The notes beneath the pieces are model-generated. The model saw only the letters and a program-made list of their open reading frames with translations, was not told the origin of the DNA and did not search any database. Below, one piece after another: positions 1 to 5,057 of a stretch of DNA of 5,057 nt (position 1 is the stretch's first letter; the number at the start of each line of letters is the position of its first letter). The stretch covers positions 1-5,057 of the forward strand of contig CALPSU020000198.1 in assembly GCA_943326315.2 (NCBI GenBank). The letters are read 5' to 3'. The stretch comes from Chryseobacterium gleum (GTDB lineage: Bacteria > Bacteroidota > Bacteroidia > Flavobacteriales_D > Crocinitomicaceae). Both the position numbers and the translations under genes were made by a program.

Positions 1-207
1 CAATCGTGTAATAATAGTAATCTCCCGTAGTTTGTAAATTTTTATCAATTCTTTTAATGAGGTATTCTGTCCTTTTTTACTTAAATTTTCGCTCCCCACA
101 ACAATTCGACTTGATCCTGATTTAAATAAAGTTGTAGAATTGTTTTCTACGAATGACGTGGGAAACGGAGTTAAAAAAAAAGGGACAGTGTCAGATAATT
201 CTGACAT
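1..207 (-). CDS. Unassigned partial open frame running off the left edge
   Basis: On the minus strand one frame stays open from an ATG at 207-205 to the window edge, giving 69 codons without a stop, while the other two minus frames are broken within the same stretch. The deduced N-terminus begins MSELSDTVPFF and later contains SSRIVVGSENLSKKGQ and a charged segment SLKELIKIYKLREI. I recognise no family. A run this long without a stop in AT-rich DNA hints at coding. Against that, the only in-frame ATG lies inside the stem of the tRNA-Leu terminator and there is no upstream signal of its own. A GTG at 99-97 is a possible internal start. It could be the start of a real gene, a gene remnant beside a tRNA, or chance. 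No domain call is justified. Confidence 0.25.
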   Translation of the reverse strand, partial: MSELSDTVPFFLTPFPTSFVENNSTTLFKSGSSRIVVGSENLSKKGQNTSLKELIKIYKLREITIITRL

Positions 208-212
208 GTCCC
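173..212 (-). terminator. Rho-independent terminator of tRNA-Leu
   Basis: Read on the minus strand, a 12-bp stem (arms 201-212 and 182-194, with a single bulged base at about 188) closes a six-base loop (195-200). A run of nine T follows directly (plus-strand A at 173-181). It starts a few bases after the tRNA 3' end at 219, so it is almost certainly the terminator of the tRNA-Leu transcript. The long stem plus uninterrupted T tract is the textbook intrinsic form. Confidence 0.9.
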
Positions 213-218
213 CTTACG

Positions 219-298
219 TACCCAGGGCGGGAATCGAACCCGCACTCCGAAGAACTGGATTTTGAATCCAGCGCGTCTACCAATTCCGCCACCTGGGC
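219..298 (-). tRNA. tRNA-Leu (anticodon CAA)
   Basis: The minus strand folds into a full cloverleaf: acceptor GCCCAGG (298-292) with CCTGGGT (226-220, closed by a G-U pair), D arm 289-273 with GG in the loop, anticodon arm 271-255 with a five-pair stem and loop TTCAAAA, and T arm 243-227 with loop TTCGATT. The anticodon CAA is at 264-262 and reads UUG. The discriminator is A at 219, and CCA is not encoded. At 80 nt it is short for a leucine tRNA. The variable region (254-244, 11 nt) can form only a three-pair stem capped by a UUCG tetraloop. It is followed by a strong terminator and preceded by a good promoter, so it is probably a single-gene transcript. Confidence 0.96.
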
Positions 299-311
299 AT
301 TTTATCTAAAT

Positions 312-334
312 GCATTACCGACGTTTTGTAATGC
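312..334 (-). other. Inverted repeat in the tRNA-Leu leader
   Basis: GCATTAC (312-318) and GTAATGC (328-334) are perfect 7-bp inverted repeats separated by nine bases. They lie between the predicted tRNA-Leu start site (about 333-335, inferred from the -7 element) and the mature 5' end at 298. The precursor would therefore begin with a hairpin that RNase P removes with the leader. It could be an operator, a leader structure or chance. Confidence 0.5.
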
Positions 335-339
335 GACTG

Positions 340-369
340 CAAAGGTATGGTTTTTATTGAATTTACAAA
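340..369 (-). promoter_or_regulatory. Bacteroidota-type promoter for tRNA-Leu
   Basis: On the minus strand TACCTTTG (347-340) matches the phylum's -7 consensus TAnnTTTG exactly. TTTG (369-366) lies 18 bases upstream, where the -33 element is expected. Transcription would start near 334, giving the tRNA a leader of about 36 nt. This site occupies most of the space upstream of hutI. A much weaker plus-strand match (TTTTG 324-328, TATGGTTT from 346) could serve hutI, but I would not rely on it. Confidence 0.75.
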
Positions 370-404
370 TGAATCTGTGATTTTTTTCTTAAAATTGTAC
401 TGCT

Positions 405-1637
405 ATGGGAAAAATACTGATCAAAAATATCAAAGGGCTAGTTCAGGCAGGAGAAAATTTTCCTGAAATGATCTGCGGAAAAGAGATGGCAAATTTGCCA
501 ATTATTGAAAATGCTTTTTTGGCATTGGAGGATGGGATCATTGTAGAATATGGTTCTATGGAAGAGTGGGGAGGAATCACCGATTGGCGAAATATAGAAA
601 TTATTGACGCAGAAGGGAAATATGTTTTACCTGCATTTTGTGATTCGCATACGCATACTGTTTTTGCTAAAAGTAGAGAAGAGGAGTTTGTAGATCGCAT
701 TCACGGACTTACCTACGAAGAAATAGCACTCCGTGGTGGTGGGATTTTAAATTCAGCTGGACGTTTAAGAGAAATGTCTGAAGATGAATTATTTCTTCAA
801 GCCAAAAAGAGAATTGAACTTTTAAAAACATACGGAACAGGTGCCTTAGAGATTAAATCAGGATATGGTTTATCTGTTGAAGCTGAAATTAAAATGCTTC
901 GTGTGATTAAACGATTGAAAGATACTTGCGACATTGAAATTAAGGCAACTTTTTTAGGCGCGCATGCTTTCCCTAAAGAATATAAAGAAAATCATAGAGG
1001 TTATATTGATTTAATTATCAATGAGATGCTTCCAAAAATAGGAGAAGAAAAATTAGCGGATTACATTGATGCTTTTTGTGAAAACAATTACTTTTCTGTA
1101 GATGAAATGGCTGAAATTTTGGAAGCTGGAGCAAAATATAATTTGATGCCAAAAGTACATGTGAATCAATTTACAGCTTTAGGTGGTATAAAAAAGGCTG
1201 TTGAATTAGGAGCTTTATCCGTGGATCATTTAGAAGAAATTACAGAGGAAGACATCGAAGCTTTGAAAGGATCTAAAACAATGTCAACGCTTTTGCCAAG
1301 TTGTTCTCATTTCTTAAGCATTCCTTTTGGTAGTGCAAGAAGAATGATCGATGCAGGTTTACCGATTGCTTTGGCGAGTGATTTTAATCCTGGTTCTACA
1401 CCAAGTGGAAATTTACAATTTGTATTTTCTTTGGCTTGTGTGAAAATGAAAATGACTCCTGAGGAAGCAATTAATGCACTGACAATTAATGGGGCTTATG
1501 CTATGGGATTATCTGAAACACATGGAACGATTTCTTTAGGAAAGAAAACACCGGTTATTTTAACTAAAGAAATTCCATCTTTAGCATATATTCCTTATGC
1601 TTTTGGAGATAATCACATTGAAAGATTGATTCTTTAA
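405..1637 (+). CDS. hutI: Imidazolonepropionase (HutI)
   Basis: HutI (EC 3.5.2.7) is a cytoplasmic amidohydrolase that opens 4-imidazolone-5-propanoate to N-formimidoyl-L-glutamate, the third step of histidine degradation. The 410-residue length is normal for the family. The metal site is visible: HxH in DSHTHTVFA (His82, His84), His252 in KVHVNQF and Asp326 in ASDFNPGS. Arg91 and the EIKSGYGL segment (149-156) match substrate-binding positions, and His275 in SVDHLEE fits the conserved catalytic His. The N-terminus ILIKNIKGLV and the GKEMANLP stretch look like Bacteroidota homologues and support the ATG at 405, although no Shine-Dalgarno sequence precedes it. Near the C-terminus the usual G-K-x-A-D-hydrophobic motif of amidohydrolases reads GKKTPVIL. 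No hutH, hutU or hutG is in the window, so the gene is isolated here. Its transcript runs head-on into recO. Confidence 0.95.
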   Translation: MGKILIKNIKGLVQAGENFPEMICGKEMANLPIIENAFLALEDGIIVEYGSMEEWGGITDWRNIEIIDAEGKYVLPAFCDSHTHTVFAKSREEEFVDRIHGLTYEEIALRGGGILNSAGRLREMSEDELFLQAKKRIELLKTYGTGALEIKSGYGLSVEAEIKMLRVIKRLKDTCDIEIKATFLGAHAFPKEYKENHRGYIDLIINEMLPKIGEEKLADYIDAFCENNYFSVDEMAEILEAGAKYNLMPKVHVNQFTALGGIKKAVELGALSVDHLEEITEEDIEALKGSKTMSTLLPSCSHFLSIPFGSARRMIDAGLPIALASDFNPGSTPSGNLQFVFSLACVKMKMTPEEAINALTINGAYAMGLSETHGTISLGKKTPVILTKEIPSLAYIPYAFGDNHIERLIL

Positions 1638-1641
1638 TCAA
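1626..1641. other. Inverted repeat across the hutI/recO stop codons
   Basis: TTGATT (1626-1631) and AATCAA (1636-1641) form a perfect 6-bp inverted repeat with loop CTTT. It contains both stop codons: TAA of hutI (1635-1637) and the minus-strand TGA of recO (1640-1638). The stem is AT-rich and has no T tract, so it would be a poor intrinsic terminator. No other terminator candidate is visible at this convergent junction. Confidence 0.4.
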
Positions 1642-2336
1642 CTATATAAAATCTCACGAATTACATCCAAAGATTTTAGATTTTTGAATTGAGGTATATG
1701 CAATTGATAGTAATTGATTAATATTTGAAGTGCTTCTTCACGATTTTGTTTGGTGTTTTCAATTATTACTTGATTTCCATCCATAAGATTTGAGATCAAT
1801 TGTACAGCATTTCCTTCGTAAAAGATATCTCCAATTGGTTTTTCATTAGAAAGTATACCTTCCATTACATTGAAATATAAGCAAGTATCTGAATATTTAT
1901 TTGGGTTTATCCCTAAGTGTTGAGAAAATGAAAGTAGAAATACTATAGGAAAATAGGTAAGGTCTGTTTCTTTATCTAACTTAATAATTTCATCTTCTAA
2001 ATATTCGAATAAAAAAGGTTCTGATTCTTCGGTTTTCAAACATTTTAGTAATACGTCTGCTATAAAAAAGGCTATGGTAGATTTTATTGGGTTGAAAGGA
2101 AGTTCATTTAATATTCGTTTACTTTCGGATGAAGTTAATTTTCCAAGGTCACTATCCGGGCGTTTATAATACGTTATTTCTGAAATTGCCAAAGGGAAAA
2201 GTTGGTGTGCTTTTTTCTTCCCTCCTTGGAAAATGAATTTTTGTATTCCATTTTCAAACGTGTAGAATGTTATTATCAAACTGCTTTCACTGTATGAAAT
2301 TCTATTCAGTAAAATCGCTTTATCTGTTCTTTTCAT
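1638..2336 (-). CDS. recO: DNA repair protein RecO
   Basis: RecO works in the RecFOR pathway: it binds single-stranded DNA and SSB, anneals strands and, with RecR, helps load RecA at gaps. The 232 residues fit the family (about 240). The N-terminal OB-fold region (about 1-78) shows the typical start KAILLNRISYSESSLI, then GIQKFIFQGGKKKA and a basic, strand-rich stretch to about 68. A helical C-terminal domain follows, with SFSQHLGINPNKYSD (136-150) and the characteristic end YYQLHIPQFKNLKSL (209-223). The zinc-finger cysteines present in some RecO proteins are missing; only Cys99 and Cys152 occur. No Shine-Dalgarno sequence precedes the ATG at 2336 and no convincing promoter was found. porZ lies 89 bp upstream on the same strand, so read-through from porZ is plausible. 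The stop codon abuts that of hutI. Confidence 0.93.
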   Translation of the reverse strand: MKRTDKAILLNRISYSESSLIITFYTFENGIQKFIFQGGKKKAHQLFPLAISEITYYKRPDSDLGKLTSSESKRILNELPFNPIKSTIAFFIADVLLKCLKTEESEPFLFEYLEDEIIKLDKETDLTYFPIVFLLSFSQHLGINPNKYSDTCLYFNVMEGILSNEKPIGDIFYEGNAVQLISNLMDGNQVIIENTKQNREEALQILINYYQLHIPQFKNLKSLDVIREILYS

Positions 2337-2370
2337 CTACTAGAAATTATCTCATTCTAAACCACCTAAT

Positions 2371-2430
2371 CTCACCCTCAATCTTAACCTTAACCTTAAC
2401 CTTAACCTCACCCTCAATCTCACCCTTAAT
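2371..2430. repeat. Hexamer array between porZ and recO
   Basis: Ten contiguous 6-bp units in strict register. On the plus strand they read CTCACC, CTCAAT, four times CTTAAC, CTCACC, CTCAAT, CTCACC, CTTAAT. The minus-strand (transcribed) consensus is about RKTRAG, for example GTTAAG, ATTGAG and GGTGAG. Further related words (CCTAAT 2365-2370, CTCATT 2351-2356) suggest a decayed edge towards recO. The last unit overlaps the porZ stop codon (2428-2426). On the transcribed strand one frame reads alternating Val/Lys and Glu/Ile, but it has no start codon, so I treat the array as non-coding. All units begin with CT, and changes are concentrated at positions 3, 5 and 6. Confidence 0.9.
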
Positions 2431-4729
2431 TAATAATCACAACTTTACCTACTTTTCTGCCCTTTCCTATGTTTGGTGCTGTCCAAAATAAATAGACACC
2501 GGATTTAACTTTATCACCCATCAATGTTTTTCCATTCCACGTAGCAGTTCCACCATTTGAAGTTGTTTTATACACTAAATTTCCAGCAACATCTGTAACA
2601 TGAATATCTGAATCATATTTAATACCTTGAATAGTTATTAAACCATCGAAATCTGGTTTTGCTGGGTTTGGGAATACTTTTACATCCAAATAATCTGTAT
2701 TTTCATAGGTAGCATCGGTTCTATATGAAATCAAACCTTTGTCTGTTATTATGAATAATTCTCCCGTTTTTCGATCGAAAACCATGTCTAGAATGTTGTT
2801 AGAAATTAAAGGAGAATTATCTGTAGTAAAATTTTCAATAATTTCAGTTCCATCCGCAGAGAGCAAGAAAATTCCTGAGTTAGCAGTTCCAAACCATTTC
2901 CTATTTCCTCCATCTACTTCAATATCGACAATATTTGTTTTTCCTAAAAGGTATTCATTTTCACCCTCAAATTTTAGTTTAATTCGTTGTGCATTGTAAC
3001 TTCCATTTGCAGCATCAAAAACACTTGCTGAATTGTACAAAATAGCAAATCCATTATCGGTACCAATCCATATTTCATTGTCAAAATCAGCTGCGATAGC
3101 ATTGATTTCATTGGATGGTAATGCACCTGTACTTTCTCCTGAATTTAGGATTTTAATTTTATCATCGCTTAGTGTTTCGATTGTTTTATTATCATTTAAT
3201 CCAACCAATCCAACACCAGGAACAGCTAACCATTTATTGCCGTTGTAATCAATTTCAATTTTTTTGATTTGTCGATTTAATATTTCAGAACCAAGTTCGA
3301 TAATTTGCCATTTATTATCTTTTGTATATACTTTTAAAGGTTTAGAACAGAAACTATTCCCGACCCAAAGATTTCCATTATCATCATATTTTAAAGCGGA
3401 TATCATAGATTCGTTATTCCAGATAGTAGATTCTAAAGGGGAGTTATCAATTGTAAATATAGATTCAACATTTTTACCATCCTTCATAATAGAAAGTGGA
3501 ATTTCAGAAAAAGTTCCTATTGCAATATTGTTTCCATCGTTTGGATTCATGGAAACAGATAAATAATCCCAAATATTTTTATTCAACCATAAATCCGTAT
3601 TATATCTATCTGCGCCTGTCCAAACTTCATCTTTAAACATATAAATACCAGCAGCATTATAAGTCATACTATGTCCATCCAAACCACCACCGGTAACAAC
3701 TAATTTTCCTTTTTCACAATTTAGAGAATAGAATTTATTTTTTGGGGGACCTTGAAATTCAATTCGGTCAACGTTTCCATTAGAGCATTTAACTAGGCAG
3801 TTATATTTATCCGCTAGCCAATATACCCCATTATAATAAAACGAATTATTTGTTGACACCCCACTAGCAGCAATAAAAGAGGAAGGAGTATAATTTGAAT
3901 TATAAATTGAAATTCCGGAATCTATGTTCAAACCTAATTTTCCTGCTAAATTTTTCAACGAATTTATTTCGTAATTAATAGTTGAATTAAAAATTAATTC
4001 CAAGCCATAATTTTGAAGGCAATAAACTAAATCATTTCCGTATTCAGGGTCTTCATATTCTATAAATATTTTATTGTCGACAACTTCCATGTTTGAATAC
4101 CAATTTGTAGTAGAAATGTTTTTAACGCGTGTATCTATTTTCCATTGAGCAGAATCTGCTAAAGCCGTATTATTTAAATTTCCCTTAAATAAAAGCGAAC
4201 CAGTTAAGGCGAAAATAGAATCGTTCATAAAAGCGACATCTAAAATTGGAATTTTTCCATTAGTAGGGTAGTAGGTATCACTAACTTCAAATTTTACTGG
4301 ATCAAATTTCACAATCGAAAAGCCAGTAGCTATGTATACAAAATTATTAAATACGATAATTTTATTGATACGTTTTGAGCCAGCAACTTGTGCTAATCGT
4401 ATAGCGGGAACATTTGTAACAGTATTATTCTTAATCACATCCATGTTACCATTTTGATAACCGATATAAAGTGAATTTCGAATATCATCGTAACCAAGAG
4501 AAGTTAATGAAATATCAGAAAGTGAGTTTACATCCGTCCAAAGACTTGTTTCATTTGAATTAATATCATATTCTAATAATCCTTCTTCAAGCGCAGTATA
4601 AACGATGTTATTTCCAACGACTACATCGATAGCATTATTATTAGGAACATGTAACCTCCATTGTCCAGTTCCGATTTGAGCATTTACAAATACATTTATA
4701 GTTAAAAAAAGGGCAAAAAGAATTCTCAT
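2426..4729 (-). CDS. porZ: T9SS attachment-complex protein PorZ (two propellers plus sorting domain)
   Basis: PorZ is a cell-surface component of the type IX secretion attachment complex (PorU, PorV, PorQ, PorZ). In Porphyromonas gingivalis it binds A-type lipopolysaccharide used by the PorU sortase to anchor cargo. The 767 residues match the usual size (about 776 in P. gingivalis). In order: a signal peptide (1-17, likely cleaved after VNA before QIG); a PorZ-like N-terminal propeller opening with QWRLHVPNNNAIDVV and VYTALEEGLLEYD (23-55); a second propeller (about 335-675) with regulator-propeller repeats such as NGNLWVGN (451-458), NEIWIGTDNGFAIL (551-564) and RKWFGTANSGIF (610-621); and a type A sorting domain (about 682-767) with VFPNPA, VTDVAGNLVY, WNGK, SGVYLF and the end KVVIIN. 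Signal peptide and sorting domain mean Sec export followed by T9SS passage. Without neighbouring por genes a related two-propeller T9SS cargo protein remains possible, but the N-terminal signature favours PorZ. No Shine-Dalgarno sequence; the start is A-rich. It may be co-transcribed with recO. Confidence 0.83.
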   Translation of the reverse strand: MRILFALFLTINVFVNAQIGTGQWRLHVPNNNAIDVVVGNNIVYTALEEGLLEYDINSNETSLWTDVNSLSDISLTSLGYDDIRNSLYIGYQNGNMDVIKNNTVTNVPAIRLAQVAGSKRINKIIVFNNFVYIATGFSIVKFDPVKFEVSDTYYPTNGKIPILDVAFMNDSIFALTGSLLFKGNLNNTALADSAQWKIDTRVKNISTTNWYSNMEVVDNKIFIEYEDPEYGNDLVYCLQNYGLELIFNSTINYEINSLKNLAGKLGLNIDSGISIYNSNYTPSSFIAASGVSTNNSFYYNGVYWLADKYNCLVKCSNGNVDRIEFQGPPKNKFYSLNCEKGKLVVTGGGLDGHSMTYNAAGIYMFKDEVWTGADRYNTDLWLNKNIWDYLSVSMNPNDGNNIAIGTFSEIPLSIMKDGKNVESIFTIDNSPLESTIWNNESMISALKYDDNGNLWVGNSFCSKPLKVYTKDNKWQIIELGSEILNRQIKKIEIDYNGNKWLAVPGVGLVGLNDNKTIETLSDDKIKILNSGESTGALPSNEINAIAADFDNEIWIGTDNGFAILYNSASVFDAANGSYNAQRIKLKFEGENEYLLGKTNIVDIEVDGGNRKWFGTANSGIFLLSADGTEIIENFTTDNSPLISNNILDMVFDRKTGELFIITDKGLISYRTDATYENTDYLDVKVFPNPAKPDFDGLITIQGIKYDSDIHVTDVAGNLVYKTTSNGGTATWNGKTLMGDKVKSGVYLFWTAPNIGKGRKVGKVVIIN

Positions 4730-4764
4730 TGATTTTTTGTTTGCAAGTTACAACGAATAATGTC

Positions 4765-4798
4765 TAAAATTATTTGAATTTAAGAGAAATAACAACAA
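4765..4798 (-). promoter_or_regulatory. Candidate promoter for porZ
   Basis: On the minus strand TAATTTTA (4772-4765) differs from the TAnnTTTG consensus only at its last base. A TTG at 4795-4793 (20-base spacing) or 4798-4796 stands in for the -33 element. The leader would be about 30 nt. An alternative closer to the gene, TAACTTGC at 4751-4744, lacks an upstream TTG at the right distance. This is a pattern match only. Confidence 0.35.
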
Positions 4799-4801
4799 AA
4801 A

Positions 4802-4830
4802 GAGAAAATGTGTAGGTGAATTGTTTTCTC
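4802..4830. other. Inverted repeat in the porZ/tRNA-Arg divergent region
   Basis: GAGAAAA (4802-4808) and TTTTCTC (4824-4830) are perfect 7-bp inverted repeats with 15 bases between them. They sit between the candidate porZ promoter and the tRNA-Arg promoter. The spacing would suit a dimeric regulator site on one face of the helix, but purine-rich and pyrimidine-rich runs of this sort also arise by chance in AT-rich spacers. Confidence 0.3.
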
Positions 4831-4835
4831 ATAGT

Positions 4836-4843
4836 TACATTTG
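4836..4843 (+). promoter_or_regulatory. -7 promoter element for tRNA-Arg
   Basis: TACATTTG matches the Bacteroidota -7 consensus TAnnTTTG exactly and is followed by C, as often seen. It ends 12 bases before the tRNA 5' end, which implies a leader of only about 5-7 nt. No good TTTG is found at the -33 position: the nearest TTG (4821-4823) is too close, with 12 bases of spacing. The site therefore rests on the -7 element and its position. Confidence 0.6.
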
Positions 4844-4855
4844 CCTCATTCAAAA

Positions 4856-4929
4856 GGCTGCGTGGCGCAATTGAATAGCGCATCAGATTTCGGCTCTGAG
4901 GGTTACAGGTTTGAATCCTGTCGCGGTCA
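4856..4929 (+). tRNA. tRNA-Arg (anticodon TCG)
   Basis: A complete 74-nt cloverleaf: acceptor GGCTGCG (4856-4862) with CGCGGTC (4922-4928, including two G-U pairs), D stem GCGC/GCGC (4865-4868, 4878-4881), anticodon arm TCAGA/TCTGA around TTTCGGC (4883-4899), five-base variable loop, and T arm ACAGG/CCTGT (4905-4921). The anticodon TCG (4890-4892) reads CGA and probably other CGN codons. The discriminator is A at 4929 and CCA is not encoded. The D loop AATTGAATA has G-A where G18-G19 is usual, and the T loop TTTGAAT has U at position 56. The two changes together keep a 19-56 pair as A-U instead of G-C. The gene has a close promoter and a downstream hairpin, so it is probably transcribed alone. 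Confidence 0.95.
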
Positions 4930-4944
4930 CAATTAATCTTAAAT

Positions 4945-4972
4945 CCCCATTCCGCTAAGGTTTGGGGCTTTT
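4945..4972 (+). terminator. Probable terminator of tRNA-Arg
   Basis: CCCCA (4945-4949) pairs with TGGGG (4963-4967). Inside, a T-T/T-T mismatch is followed by CC/GG closing the loop GCTAA. A short T tract (4969-4972) follows one C. The stem is GC-rich and placed 15 bases after the tRNA, but the T run is brief, so termination may be incomplete. Confidence 0.6.
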
Positions 4973-5057
4973 CCATTGCATGAACCCCTAGCGAAGAACA
5001 TGAAGGAATTATAGGCGTTTCCCCTTGATTTTACTATGTTTTGAGAAAAAACGAAAG

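Noticed and set aside
153..380. 75-codon plus-strand frame crossing tRNA-Leu
   Set aside because: It is the antisense of the tRNA, its terminator and its promoter, and has no independent coding signal.
2383..2406. Telomere-like repeat (CTTAAC)4
   Set aside because: It is internal to a bacterial-type gene cluster, short, and in register with degenerate hexamers, so a simple tandem repeat explains it better than a replicon end.
2337..2430. Val-Lys/Glu-Ile repeat peptide on the minus strand through the hexamer array
   Set aside because: The frame is open only after a TGA, has no usable start codon in range and closes before recO.
2371..2430. CRISPR array
   Set aside because: Units are six bases with no spacers and no cas genes nearby.
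2267..2491. 74-codon plus-strand frame with a Leu-Thr repeat
   Set aside because: The repetitive peptide is just the translated hexamer array, and the ends overlap recO and porZ in antisense.
4770..4976. 68-codon minus-strand frame crossing tRNA-Arg
   Set aside because: It runs antisense through the whole tRNA and its terminator and resembles no protein.
4964..4988. Second hairpin after tRNA-Arg (GGGG 4964-4967 with CCCC 4985-4988)
   Set aside because: Only four pairs with a long loop, and it competes with the better stem at 4945-4967.
5008..5057. Possible promoter at the right edge (TATGTTTTG near 5035)
   Set aside because: The -7 match needs an extra base, no TTG lies at the proper distance upstream, and no downstream gene is visible.

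Overview
The window looks like an ordinary chromosomal segment from a member of the Bacteroidota, most likely Flavobacteriia or a close relative. It is AT-rich, its genes lack Shine-Dalgarno sequences, its best promoters match the Bacteroidota -7 element TAnnTTTG, and it encodes a type IX secretion (T9SS) protein with a C-terminal sorting domain, a system restricted to this phylum.

Layout from left to right. Positions 1-218 hold the terminator of a leftward tRNA and an unassigned reading frame that runs off the left edge on the minus strand. A tRNA-Leu(CAA) follows on the minus strand (219-298). It has its own promoter at 340-369, inside the gap it shares with the rightward gene hutI (405-1637, imidazolonepropionase of histidine degradation). 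hutI converges on recO (minus, 1638-2336, recombinational repair) with no base between the two stop codons. Upstream of recO, a 60-bp array of ten degenerate hexamers (2371-2430) fills most of the gap to porZ (minus, 2426-4729). porZ encodes a two-propeller surface protein of the T9SS attachment complex. A tRNA-Arg(TCG) on the plus strand (4856-4929), with a close-set promoter and a hairpin terminator, lies to the right. The last 85 bases show nothing I can assign.

The genes do not form a single pathway. HutI is catabolic and cytoplasmic, RecO is DNA repair and cytoplasmic, and PorZ is exported and acts on the cell surface. porZ and recO share a strand, are 89 bp apart and show no terminator between them, so co-transcription is possible. 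No other hut gene and no other T9SS gene is present.

I found no CRISPR array, insertion sequence, defence cassette or convincing new system. The least explained items are the hexamer array between porZ and recO, the open frame at the left edge that begins inside the tRNA-Leu terminator, and the paired A19/U56 change in the tRNA-Arg.
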